Source: Microvirga sesbaniae | GTDB lineage: Bacteria > Pseudomonadota > Alphaproteobacteria > Rhizobiales > Beijerinckiaceae | Direction of reading: 5' to 3' | Assembly (NCBI RefSeq): GCF_025460805.1 | Contig: NZ_JAMXFJ010000003.1 | Span: forward strand, 1-58,507 | DNA: 58,507 nt | In this document: positions 10,467 to 19,176 of the stretch, one piece after another | Position numbering within the stretch: position 1 is the first letter of the stretch | How the letters are laid out: each line of letters begins with the position of its first letter | The notes under the pieces: model-generated | Database searches by the model: none | What the model was told of the DNA's origin: nothing | Seen by the model: the letters and a program-made list of their open reading frames with translations, nothing else | Made by a program: the position numbers and the translations under genes

Positions 10467-11686
10467 CGGGCGTTGATCCATCCGCAATGCGGGCACGCCG
10501 AGCTCTCCAGGGCGGATTGGCGCGGCGGGACATAGCGGCTCGCCTTGACGGCCTCGTGCCCGAGGATCGTCCAGACGGGTTCGATCAGGCGTGGCAGGTG
10601 CGCATTGTAGCCCATGGAATCGACGATCCTCAGATCGCTGTCGTTGACCTCGAACAATGTGAACTCGGCCCGGGTGCCGGGCGACAGCAGGTTCCCGGTC
10701 GGAAGGCCGATCACCTCCATCGGGGCCCGGGTCGAGGCGTCGATGACGGCCTCGAACGGCATGCCGACGGACAGCAGCTTCGACATGGTCGTGCCCATGT
10801 CCCAGACCGGGTTGTCGAGGGAGCGGGCGTGCAGGTCGGTGGAGATCGAGAAGGGCAGGAGGCCGCGCTGGACCGCGAGTTCGGCCACCTTGAACGAGAA
10901 GGACGCGCCGCCATGGCCCACGTCGAGGCGGATGCCGTCGTTGGCGCAGCGCTGCGCCAGCTGGAACAGGTCCTCGTCCTCCATGATGTTCGCCGCCGCC
11001 TTGCCGTTGAAGCAGTGGGTCACCACGTCGCCCGGGCCCAGGACCTCGAGCACCTCGTCGAAGACCGGGGGCGGCTCGCCCACATGCACCATCAGCGGCA
11101 GCTTGAGGATCTTGGCCACCTTCTTGGCGATCTTGACGGGCGTGATGCCCCAGGCGCCCACGATGACGCCGCTCGCCCGCACCTTGATGCCGATGATGAT
11201 GTCCCGGTTGGCCTCGACGCACGCGATGGTGCGGTCGATGTCGATGGACCGCATGTCGATGAGCTCGCTCACGCGGTTGCACGCCACGAGGCCGATCGAC
11301 CCGATGTTCAGGAAGGCCTTGATGCGTTCCCGGGCCGGCTCGATGATGTACTCGCGGAAGCCGTGGAAATTGGCCTCGCCGGCCGAGCCGGCATCCACGA
11401 TGGTCGTGACGCCGCGCTCGATGCCGCAGACCTGCGGCTTGATCGAGATGTCGGTGCCGCCGTGCCAGACATGGGCGTGGAGGTCGACCCAGCCGGGCGA
11501 CACGAAGGCGCCCTTGGCGTCGATGCGGCGGGCGCCGTCCGGCGCCTGAAGGGAATGGCCGACGCCGGCGATCCGTCCGTCGCCGCCGATCAGGATGTCG
11601 GTCGCCTCCTGGGGAACCCCGCGGCCGAAGCCGACCGGCTTCGCGCCGGCGATGAACAGGGGGGACGAGTCGTCTTGAAATGTCAT
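10463..11686 (-). CDS. Amidohydrolase-superfamily metallohydrolase (cog3964, deacetylase-like)
   Basis: Binuclear-metal TIM-barrel hydrolase, 407 aa. All expected ligands are visible: His70 and His72 (DLHAH), Lys168 (IIIGIKVR, likely carbamylated), His201 (LMVHVGE), His224 (VVTHCFNGK) and catalytic Asp284 (ISTDLHARS). The group is often misannotated as dihydroorotase. It is the amidohydrolase/deacetylase family whose genes commonly neighbour SelA-like PLP enzymes. Studied cog3964 members hydrolyse acyl groups; the true substrate here is unknown. A CPHC pair near the C-terminus (residues 397-400) is unusual and could be a small metal site. The gene sits between permease and ATPase genes of the importer. 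Confidence 0.85.
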
Positions 11687-11689
11687 CGA

Positions 11690-12553
11690 TCAAAGATCCT
11701 TTCTCAGGCGCGGATCGAGGAGGTCCCGGAATCCGTCGCCGACCATCTGAAGCGAGAGCACCGACAGGATGATCGCGATGCCGGGAAACAGGGTCATCCA
11801 GTCGGCCTGTCCGATATACTGGCGCCCGGCCGCGATCATGGTGCCCCAGGTGGGGATCTCGGGGCTCACGCCGAGGCCCAGGAACGACAGGCCGGCCTCG
11901 GCCAGCATGGCGTAGGCGAAGATGAAGGTGCCCTGCACGAGGATGGGCGAGACCAGGTTGCGCAGCACGTGCCGGGACATGATGCGCCAGGTCGGCACGC
12001 CGAGGGCGCGGGCGGCCTCCACGTAGGGCAGTTCGCGGATGACCAGCGTGGAGGCGCGCACGATGCGGGCGAGGCGCGGCGTGTAGACGATCCCGAGCGC
12101 CACGATGACGGTGACCAGGGACGGGCCCAGCGCCGCCACGAGCGCGATGGCGAGCAGGATGTCCGGGAAGGCCATCATGGCGTCGATGATGCGGGCGATC
12201 GGCGTGTCGAGGCGGCGGAAGAAGCCCGCCACGAGGCCGAGCGTCACGCCGAAGACGGCCGCGAAGGCCACCACCGAGGCGCCGACGAGCAGCGAGAGCC
12301 GGCCCGCATAGATCGTGCGGCTGAACACGTCGCGGCCGAACTCGTCGGTCCCGAACCAGTAGATCCCGCTCGGCGGCTTGAGCCGGTTCACCACAGAGAG
12401 GCGGCTCGGCGAATAGGGGGCGATCCACGGCGCCAGGATGGCCAGCGCGGCGACCACGACGAGGATCAGGAGACCGATCATGACGGTCTTGCGGGTCACC
12501 AGGCGCGAGACGAAGCTCGCCTCGGCGATGGCCGGGGAACCGACGGCGGCCAT
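11690..12553 (-). CDS. ABC transporter permease, DppC type
   Basis: Inner-membrane permease, 287 aa. It has an N-terminal helix, the FGTDEFGRDVFSRTIYAGR signature block near residue 67, a permease loop around residue 165-185 (EAARALGVPTWRIM), and the C-terminus DLLDPRLRKDL. The ATG at 12553 is fused to the stop of the upstream permease (TGATG). It pairs with the DppB-type permease encoded just upstream. Confidence 0.93.
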   Translation of the reverse strand: MAAVGSPAIAEASFVSRLVTRKTVMIGLLILVVVAALAILAPWIAPYSPSRLSVVNRLKPPSGIYWFGTDEFGRDVFSRTIYAGRLSLLVGASVVAFAAVFGVTLGLVAGFFRRLDTPIARIIDAMMAFPDILLAIALVAALGPSLVTVIVALGIVYTPRLARIVRASTLVIRELPYVEAARALGVPTWRIMSRHVLRNLVSPILVQGTFIFAYAMLAEAGLSFLGLGVSPEIPTWGTMIAAGRQYIGQADWMTLFPGIAIILSVLSLQMVGDGFRDLLDPRLRKDL

Positions 12554-13494
12554 CAGTAGCGTACCCGCGGGTCGACGAGCAGGTAGAGCATGTCGATCAG
12601 GAAGTTGATGAGCACGTAGAGCGCCGCCACGATCAGGAGCGCCCCCTGGATGACCGGGTAGTCGCGCCGCAGCACGGCCGAGACCACGAGATTGCCGACG
12701 CCAGGAAGGCCGAACACCGTCTCGGTCACCACGGCGCCCGACACGAGGAGCGCCGCCGTCAGGCCGATCACGGTCAGGACCGGGATGAGGGCGTTCTTGA
12801 AGGCGTGCTTCATGACGACCCGGACCTCGCCCATGCCCTTGGAGCGGGCGGTGCGCACGTAGTCGTCGTTGAGCACGTCGAGCATGCTGGCGCGCGTGAA
12901 GCGCAGGATCAGGGCCGACGACACGATGCCGAGGGACAGGGCGGGAAGGACGAGATGCGACAGCCGCGTGAACAGTCCGGCCCCGGGACCGCCGTAGCCG
13001 GAGACCGGGAACAGGCCGAGGCGCACGGCGAAGAACTGGATCAGCAGCAGGCCGAGCCAGAAGCTCGGGACCGACGCCGCCAGCATGGCGAGCGTGGTGG
13101 CGACCTGGTCGAACAGGGAGCCGCGCCAATAGGCCGACAGGATCCCCACGGGAATCGCGATCAGGCCCGCGATGAGGATGGAGAACAGGGTGAGGAAGAA
13201 GGTCGGCTCGGCCCGTTCCGCCAGGGCCGTCAGGACCGGGCGGTTCAGGAAGATCGATTCGCCGAGATCGCCCCGGAGCAGCTGCCCGAAGAAGATGCCG
13301 TACTGGACGATGAGCGGCCGGTCGAGGCCGAGGCGGGCGCGCAGGCTCGCCACGTCCTGGGCCGTCGCGTCGGGGCCGAGCATGACGGCGGCCGGATCGC
13401 CGGGCGCGATGCGCACGATGATGAACACGATCGTGACGACCACGAACATCACGGCCAGCATGCCGAGGAGGCGTTGAAGGATGTAGCGGCTCAT
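12553..13494 (-). CDS. ABC transporter permease, DppB type
   Basis: Inner-membrane permease, 313 aa, of the DppB/GsiC kind. The first helix is followed by RIAPGDPAAVMLGPDA. The permease loop (DYVRTARSKGMGEVRVVMKHAFKNA in outline) is near residue 210-235, and the C-terminus YLLVDPRVRY is typical. It lies downstream of the binding-protein gene with a strong hairpin in between. Confidence 0.93.
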   Translation of the reverse strand: MSRYILQRLLGMLAVMFVVVTIVFIIVRIAPGDPAAVMLGPDATAQDVASLRARLGLDRPLIVQYGIFFGQLLRGDLGESIFLNRPVLTALAERAEPTFFLTLFSILIAGLIAIPVGILSAYWRGSLFDQVATTLAMLAASVPSFWLGLLLIQFFAVRLGLFPVSGYGGPGAGLFTRLSHLVLPALSLGIVSSALILRFTRASMLDVLNDDYVRTARSKGMGEVRVVMKHAFKNALIPVLTVIGLTAALLVSGAVVTETVFGLPGVGNLVVSAVLRRDYPVIQGALLIVAALYVLINFLIDMLYLLVDPRVRY

Positions 13495-13520
13495 GCGTCG
13501 ATCTGCGTTGAGGAATGAAC

Positions 13521-13542
13521 GGGGAGCGCGGGTGCGCTCCCC
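13521..13542 (-). promoter_or_regulatory. Intra-operon hairpin after the binding-protein gene
   Basis: Perfect 9-bp inverted repeat: GGGGAGCGC at 13521-13529 and GCGCTCCCC at 13534-13542 around GGGT. It lies between the receptor stop and the permease start and has no following T run in the direction of transcription. It is a likely mRNA stabiliser or partial terminator that raises receptor expression. Confidence 0.6.
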
Positions 13543-13555
13543 GGCTTGCCGGCTC

Positions 13556-15076
13556 TTACTTCTTGACCGAGACGTTCCAGAAGTAGGGCCACGGCGCGGG
13601 CACCACGCCCTCGAGCTTGGGCGACTGCGCCGAGAGGGCGTTGAAGTCGCCGATCTTGATGCTCGGGGTCTCGTCGTAGATGACCTTCTGGACCTCGGCC
13701 CACAGGGCAGGGCGCTTGGCCGCGTCGCTCTCGGTGTTGAAGGCGTCGACGGCCTTCTTGCGGGCGGGGCTCGACCACCAGCCGGGCGAGCTCTCGGAGA
13801 GCTGGCCGATGAGCGCGGGCTCCGGCAGGAACGGGCTGTGGGTGATGTAGATGTCCCACAGGGCCGGGTCGCCGCGCCGCTGGGTGAGGGTCGCCCAGTC
13901 GACCACCTGCAGGTCGACCGTGAAGCCGGCCTGCTTCAGGTACTCGGCCGCCACCTGGGCCATCTTGTAGTGGAACTCGTACTGGCGGCTGGTGAGGATG
14001 CGCAGCGGCGCGCCGCCGTAGCTCGCCTTCTTCAGGAGCGCCTTGGCCTTGTCCGGATCGGCCACGTTGTACCGGCCCTCGACGCCCGCATCCGTGTTCC
14101 ACACATAACCCTTGGGATACATGGCTCCGTCGAGGGAGTAGAACTCCGGATTGCCGAAGGCCGCGGCCAGCATGTCCTCCATGCTGAGCGACAGGCGCAC
14201 CGCCATGCGGGCGTCCGTGTTGGCCATCACGCCCTGCTTCGTGTTCATCACGAAGACCGGCCAGCCGAACGGCTTGAGGATGACGGGCTTGGAGGTCTGG
14301 ATGTTCTTGATGCGGTCGTAGGATTCGACCGGGATCGAATCCACGTAGTCGAACTGTCCGGAGATCGCGCCCTCGACGCGGGTGTTGGGATCCGGCACCG
14401 GCACGAAGCGGATCTCGTCGAGGATCGGCTTGCGCGCGCCGCCATAGCCGTTGCCGGCGCCGTCGAGCGGCTTGTAAGCTTCGTTGCGCACGAGCTGGAT
14501 GTACTGGTCGGGCTTGCGCTCCTTGAGCTTGTAGGGACCGGTGCCGACCGGGTCCTTCATGGGCACGTCCATCTTCTCCGACGGCATGATCACGGCCGCG
14601 GAGTTGTTGAAGGACAGGAGCGCCAGGAGGGGCGCGTAGGGCGTCTTCAGGGTGATGCGAACCGTCGACGGATCGACGGCCTCGAGCTTGTCCACGTTGG
14701 CGGCCACCTGCTTGCCGCGCGAGGCCTGGTCCATCCAGCGCTTGAGCGAGGCGACGACGTCGTCCGACGTCATGTCCGAGCCGTCGTGGAATGTGACGCC
14801 GTCCCGCAGCTTGATCGTGTAGACCTTGCCGCCGTCGGTGACCTCGGGAAGCGAGGCTGCGAGAAGCGGCGTGACCTTCCAGTCCTTGTCGAAGGTGAAC
14901 AGCGTCTCGAAGAAGTGCTGGGTGACGATGCCGACCAGGTCCGCCGTCGACACCATGGGGTCGAGCGTCGGCGGCTCGCCGATCGTCGCCACGTTGATGA
15001 CGCCACCCGTCTGAGCCAGAACCGGGCCCGATACGACGATCGCCAGGCCGGACAACAAAGCTTCCCTGATCCTCAT
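13556..15076 (-). CDS. ABC transporter substrate-binding protein, peptide type (SBP_bac_5)
   Basis: Periplasmic receptor of the second importer, 506 aa. A Sec signal peptide (MRIREALLSGLAIVVSG, cleavage near VLAQ) precedes the mature protein. Family motifs are EPPTLDPM near residue 34, FFETLFTFD near 56 and KLRDGVTFHDGSDMTSDDVV near 95. An in-frame GTG two codons upstream is possible, but AGAGG is better spaced to the ATG at 15076. It is first in the operon; a promoter-like sequence lies upstream. The genes that follow suggest an amide- or acyl-linked amino compound as ligand. Confidence 0.92.
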   Translation of the reverse strand: MRIREALLSGLAIVVSGPVLAQTGGVINVATIGEPPTLDPMVSTADLVGIVTQHFFETLFTFDKDWKVTPLLAASLPEVTDGGKVYTIKLRDGVTFHDGSDMTSDDVVASLKRWMDQASRGKQVAANVDKLEAVDPSTVRITLKTPYAPLLALLSFNNSAAVIMPSEKMDVPMKDPVGTGPYKLKERKPDQYIQLVRNEAYKPLDGAGNGYGGARKPILDEIRFVPVPDPNTRVEGAISGQFDYVDSIPVESYDRIKNIQTSKPVILKPFGWPVFVMNTKQGVMANTDARMAVRLSLSMEDMLAAAFGNPEFYSLDGAMYPKGYVWNTDAGVEGRYNVADPDKAKALLKKASYGGAPLRILTSRQYEFHYKMAQVAAEYLKQAGFTVDLQVVDWATLTQRRGDPALWDIYITHSPFLPEPALIGQLSESSPGWWSSPARKKAVDAFNTESDAAKRPALWAEVQKVIYDETPSIKIGDFNALSAQSPKLEGVVPAPWPYFWNVSVKK

Positions 15077-15124
15077 GGTCACCCTCTTCCTCTATAATTA
15101 TGGATTATTTGCTTTAGTTATGAC

Positions 15125-15153
15125 ATAGTGAGTGAGCAAAGGATCGTCGTCAA
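15125..15153 (-). promoter_or_regulatory. Candidate sigma-70-type promoter for the importer/amidohydrolase operon
   Basis: On the minus strand TTGACG (15148-15153) is followed after 17 bases by CACTAT (15125-15130), then an AT-rich leader and the AGAGG site of the binding-protein gene. The -35 box is good and the -10 box is weak. This is the most AT-rich stretch upstream of the operon. Confidence 0.35.
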
Positions 15154-15304
15154 TAGGCATGAAGGGGCGGTCAGTCCGAGGTTAGGCGGGCGCGCGATCG
15201 GGAGGGGCGCGGGACGGCGCGCTCACTACAGTCGAGGTCGCCGGGATACGTCCGACCGTGACGGGGAGAGTTGGGGCGAGGCGGGTGCTTCACCCTCCCA
15301 CGTC

Positions 15305-15390
15305 ATCACCGGGCTCGTCCCGGTGATCCCGATCCGGAAGCGGTCGCGCTCAACACGAGCGGGATGGCCGGGACAGGCCCGGCCATGACG
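15305..15390. repeat. Composite GC-rich hairpin repeat
   Basis: Hairpin ATCACCGGG/CCCGGTGAT (15305-15327) and hairpin ATGGCCGGG/CCCGGCCAT (15364-15386) are separated by a spacer of about 36 bases. Both are flanked by GACGT-type ends. The same family is found at 5661, 30761, 43379, 45444 and 46821. Confidence 0.75.
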
Positions 15391-15454
15391 TGTGTGGGAA
15401 GCAAGGGACGTGCGCGGCCGGCTACCGCACGCCGTTCAGGGCAGCGCATGGCCG

Positions 15455-15592
15455 CTAGAGCCTCGGACCAAAAGTGGACACCACTTTTGGGGTTCATCCG
15501 AGGCTCCCTCTCTTGACCGGCGCATCGGACGAGGCGGACCCAGCGGGCCGCGCAAGCGAAAACCGAGTCCACTTTTCCGTCCGATGCGCTAG
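15455..15592. repeat. CTAG-bounded composite palindromic element (138 bp)
   Basis: The element begins with CTAG (15455-15458) and ends with CTAG (15589-15592). It holds two palindromes, one with AGCCTCGG/CCGAGGCT ends and one with GCGCATCGGAC/GTCCGATGCGC ends, joined by a CCTCTCTTGACCGG linker. Its inverse is recognisable at 58340. The right CTAG supplies the TAG stop of the exporter gene on the minus strand. Confidence 0.75.
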
Positions 15593-17451
15593 GGCACGGT
15601 CTCGGCCGCTTCGTCCACAGACAGGCCCTCCGCCTGGAGACGCCACATGGTGTCGAACAGGCCGCCGCGCTCGCGCAGCTCCGCGGCGGTTCCGTCCTCG
15701 ACGATCTCGCCGCCCTTGACCACGATGATGCGATCGAAGGCCGTCAGCGTGGAGAGTCGATGGGCGACCGCGATCACGGTCCGGCCGCGCATGAGCCGCA
15801 CGAGGGAGCGCTGGATCTCCATTTCGGATTCGGTGTCCAGCGCCGAGGTCGCCTCGTCCAGGATGATGATCGGGGCATCCTTCAGGAACGCGCGTGCGAT
15901 GCCGATGCGCTGGCGCTGGCCGCCCGACAGCTTCATGCCCCGCTCGCCGACGAGCGTGTCGTAGCCGTCCGGGGTCGCCCGGATGAAGCCGTCGCAGCAG
16001 GCCGCGCGGGCGGCCGCGTAGACCTCCTCGTCGCCGGCCTCCGGACGGGCGAAGCGGATGTTCTCCATCAGAGTCCGGTGGAAGAGCGTGATCTCCTGAG
16101 GTACCACGGCCAAGGCTGCGCGAAGTGAGTCCTGGCCGACCTCCGTGAGATGCTGCCCATCGATCAGGATTTCTCCGGACTGCACATCGTACAATCGCTG
16201 CAGCAGATGGATCAACGTGGACTTGCCGGCCCCCGACGGCCCGACGATCCCGATTTTCTGACCCGCGGGAATCAGCAGGTTCAGTCGGTGCACGGTGTCG
16301 GACCTCGTATCACCGTAGGAGAAGCTCACATCCCGGAATTCCACCGTTCCGCCACGAGGAGCAAGGGGTCTGGCGTCAGGGGCGTCGACGACGGATTGCG
16401 GTTGCGCGATCACCCGCAGCGTGTCCTCGATGTAGCCCACAAACTGCGTCGTCTCGACGAGCGAGAGGGCGAGGTCCCTGGAGCTGTTGAGAATGCGGAA
16501 AGTCAGAGCCGACACGACGACCACGTCGCCCGGGGTGATGTCGCCGAGACTCCAAAGGTACACCGCCCAGGACAGCATGCTCCCGGCCATGGCGCACAGG
16601 GCAACGTCGTGCAGTGCGCGCGCCTTCTCGAGATAGAGCCAGCTGCGGCCTTGCGCGCGAGCCTCCTCGCGGAACCCCCGAGCGAGGCGCTGCGCCTCGC
16701 GGGTGCGAGCCGAGAAGGACTTCACCGCCCACATATTGGTGATGACGTCCACGAGGTCGCCCGCCACGGTGCCGGCGTGGCCCGCATAGGTCCGATGCAG
16801 CGGCCGTCCGCGCTCGCCGAACCAGATGAGCCCTCCCGTCACCGCCGTGACGAACACGGCGAGAACGATCATCATGCGCCAGTCCACCGTCAGGAACACG
16901 ATCAGAGCGCCGACGAACTCGATGCAAGGCGGCAGGATGCGCCACGCGACGGTGTTCGTCAGCGCGCCGAAATTTCCGGCGGTCGCGGTCAGCCGCTGCC
17001 CGAGCGAGCCGGCGAGATTATCCGTGAAGTAGCGCATGGGCTGCCCGTTCAGGAATCCGAACAGGTCGAGGCGCATGTCCACGCCGACGCTAAGGGTTGT
17101 GCGGCAGACGAGCCAGGCCGTGATGCGCCACAGGATGCTCTCGCAGGCGATGAGGGTCACGAACAGGACGAGAGCTGACCAGACCGCTGCGCTCGCCTCG
17201 CGCGGCCCCGCCATCCCGTCTACGAGGAGCTTCATGACATATTGCACGGCAACCGCGCAGCCTGCCGCTGCGACGACCGTCAGAAGCAAGGCGCCGAACT
17301 GCCATGGACGGCCGACGATGTAGTGAAGAACGAACCGGTACGGACCCTGAAGGAAGGTGGACGGCGCCAGGATCGGGGGCGCATGATGGGCCGCGCCAGC
17401 CTTGGACCGGCTGCGCCCAAGGCTGATCAAGGGATTGTCCTCACGCCACAT
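15589..17451 (-). CDS. ABC exporter, fused membrane and ATPase domains
   Basis: Type IV (exporter-fold) half-transporter, 620 aa, likely a homodimer. An N-terminal extension of about 40 residues is followed by six transmembrane helices (roughly residues 50-320). The nucleotide-binding domain has Walker A GPSGAGKST near residue 403, the signature LSGGQRQR near 505, Walker B IIILDEATS near 528 and the H-loop VAHRLST. Members export lipids, glycans, peptides or drugs. It follows the glycosidase gene by only five bases, so the cargo may be a glycolipid or oligosaccharide. The stop codon lies in the edge of a repeat element. Confidence 0.9.
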   Translation of the reverse strand: MWREDNPLISLGRSRSKAGAAHHAPPILAPSTFLQGPYRFVLHYIVGRPWQFGALLLTVVAAAGCAVAVQYVMKLLVDGMAGPREASAAVWSALVLFVTLIACESILWRITAWLVCRTTLSVGVDMRLDLFGFLNGQPMRYFTDNLAGSLGQRLTATAGNFGALTNTVAWRILPPCIEFVGALIVFLTVDWRMMIVLAVFVTAVTGGLIWFGERGRPLHRTYAGHAGTVAGDLVDVITNMWAVKSFSARTREAQRLARGFREEARAQGRSWLYLEKARALHDVALCAMAGSMLSWAVYLWSLGDITPGDVVVVSALTFRILNSSRDLALSLVETTQFVGYIEDTLRVIAQPQSVVDAPDARPLAPRGGTVEFRDVSFSYGDTRSDTVHRLNLLIPAGQKIGIVGPSGAGKSTLIHLLQRLYDVQSGEILIDGQHLTEVGQDSLRAALAVVPQEITLFHRTLMENIRFARPEAGDEEVYAAARAACCDGFIRATPDGYDTLVGERGMKLSGGQRQRIGIARAFLKDAPIIILDEATSALDTESEMEIQRSLVRLMRGRTVIAVAHRLSTLTAFDRIIVVKGGEIVEDGTAAELRERGGLFDTMWRLQAEGLSVDEAAETVP

Positions 17452-17456
17452 CGATC

Positions 17457-18626
17457 CTACTCCGCCGCGACGGAGGGCACGGGCGCGTCCTCGCCTCCGT
17501 CGAAAGCGGCGAACAGGGCCTGTTGCTGGTGGAGCTCGCGGGCAAGCCGTGGGAACACCGTGCGGCAGCCCTGCGAGTCCGCGGTGGTCAGCAGACCGAC
17601 GCTGCAGTTCCGTCCATTATCCCAGCCCGGATAGTCCGCGACCGGGTAAAGGCATATACCCGTGACCGGCACGCCCACATCCATGGCGGCATGCACTTCG
17701 GAGCAGACATAGTGAAACCAGGACGACCGGCCGCATCCTTCGGCGCCGGTCTCGGCGATCAGGAGCGGGCGCCGATAACGCAGATAGGCCTCTTTCAGCA
17801 AGATGTGCAGGGGCCGGTAGGAGTGGTGACCCATAGGGATCGTCGAGCCACCGAGATACCATTGGTTCTCGGGATAATAATTGAGCCCGACCATATCGAG
17901 ACAGTCCGGTGCTCCACCGAGCTCGGGCTCCTTCGCGCCGCAGAGGATGTCGAGCGCTTCGAACTGGGACTGCTGATAGACCTGCGCGCTTCTGACGTGC
18001 TCGTCGTCTCCGAGGCCCGCTTCTACATTGATCAGCGGTTCCGCCGTGATGAAGCGCGCCCTCGGATCGACGGCCCGGATCGCCGCTATGGCGGCGATCG
18101 TCGCACGCACGAGCTGGCGTTTGAGCTCGGCACCCCGGCCATGACCGCAAGGGTTGAAGCGGCCGACCTCGCCCCCCGCCCACGCCCAGTAGGAAATTTC
18201 GTTGACGGGACAGTAGACCGGCACCTGCCGGCTCTCCTCCTTGATCAGCCGGGCTGCCGCAGACGCGAAGCGCGCGAAGCGGTCGATGAAGGCCGGCGAC
18301 CAGATGTCCAGGTCATCGGGGTAGCCGTAATGGCACAGATCCCAGATGATGTGCGTCCCGGTGCCTTCCGCAGCCCGCAGCATTGGCAGGAAGCTGCTCC
18401 AGTCGTAGCGGCCGGGCGCCGTTTCGATGAGGTGCCACCGCAATCCGTCGCGCGCCGCATGAATGCCGTGCTCGGAGAGAAGTTCGTAATCCTTGGCCGC
18501 GAGCCGATCATGATCGGTGCTGGCGAGAAGATCGAGTCGTCGGCCGTCCCAGCGCCGATGGCTTGAACACTCGAAACCGCCGAGGAAGAAGCTTCCAAAA
18601 GGAGAAGCGTTATCAGGTGAGATCAT
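17457..18626 (-). CDS. GH1-like glycoside hydrolase (clan GH-A)
   Basis: Predicted retaining beta-glycosidase-like TIM barrel, 389 aa, somewhat short for GH1 (about 450 aa). Glu143 in the PVNEISYW motif is the likely acid/base (the NE pair ends strand 4). Glu292 in LLIAETGAEG is the likely nucleophile. No signal peptide is seen, so it acts in the cytoplasm. The ATG at 18626 has GGAG about 11 bases upstream. The gene is five bases upstream of the ABC exporter and probably co-transcribed. The substrate could be a glycan or glycolipid handled by that exporter. Family assignment is from motifs only. Confidence 0.7.
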   Translation of the reverse strand: MISPDNASPFGSFFLGGFECSSHRRWDGRRLDLLASTDHDRLAAKDYELLSEHGIHAARDGLRWHLIETAPGRYDWSSFLPMLRAAEGTGTHIIWDLCHYGYPDDLDIWSPAFIDRFARFASAAARLIKEESRQVPVYCPVNEISYWAWAGGEVGRFNPCGHGRGAELKRQLVRATIAAIAAIRAVDPRARFITAEPLINVEAGLGDDEHVRSAQVYQQSQFEALDILCGAKEPELGGAPDCLDMVGLNYYPENQWYLGGSTIPMGHHSYRPLHILLKEAYLRYRRPLLIAETGAEGCGRSSWFHYVCSEVHAAMDVGVPVTGICLYPVADYPGWDNGRNCSVGLLTTADSQGCRTVFPRLARELHQQQALFAAFDGGEDAPVPSVAAE

Positions 18627-19176
18627 ACGGACGAACGCTCCAACCCTGCACTAAGGAGGGGTTAGCCGGATCGGCTCGGACATTGAAAGAAGCGGGCCGG
18701 CTGAAGACAGCCGGAATGTTCCTGCTCACGTCAACAAGTTGACTGAGCTGCAACCCGCTACCAACAATGGGCTTGGCAACTTGTTCCAGTTCCTGTGAGA
18801 GAAGAAACCCGGATGCTTCGAACAACTCCGGCACACGGCGTGTTCCCTGCCGCATGCCGCAACCCGGACAAGTGGTCGCACGAAAAGCCAAGCTTCTCAT
18901 ACGTTAATGCGGCCCATCCGGGGAGCTTCCATCCTGACAAATGCCGGGCAGACCGATTATCGAACGACATGGGCGATCATGGCGGGAGACAGAGCATGGT
19001 CGGGGCGGCCTTCTAGATCGAGTCGATCGCCGTGTAGAACGCGCTACACTCGAAGTGGGAGGCTCGTTTGGGGATATGGCCCTGTCGAGCGCGATCCTGG
19101 GTGTTGTCGGCGCGACTGCACGGATCCTCTATCGCCCCCCGATCCGATGGGCCGACGAGCGCGCTCATGCAGCCGA
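18627..19176. other. Intergenic region upstream of the glycosidase gene
   Basis: This 550-base gap has no convincing gene. It is less GC-rich near 18700-18800 and contains a palindrome GTGTAG/CTACAC at 19032-19049 that could be an operator. The promoter for the glycosidase/exporter pair must lie in the first part of the gap. Short open stretches on both strands lack usable start sites and family motifs. Confidence 0.45.

Larger units (their letters stand above)
15077..15588. other. Intergenic region: promoter and repeat elements
   Basis: The gap between the second importer operon and the exporter gene holds, from left in the + direction, an AT-rich leader with a candidate promoter (15125-15153), a composite GC-rich hairpin repeat (15305-15390) and a CTAG-bounded palindromic element (15455-15592). 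No coding region is convincing. Confidence 0.6.

Noticed and set aside
18613..19016. Short open frames on both strands upstream of the glycosidase gene
   Set aside because: They overlap one another, lack a ribosome binding site and show no protein-like composition.
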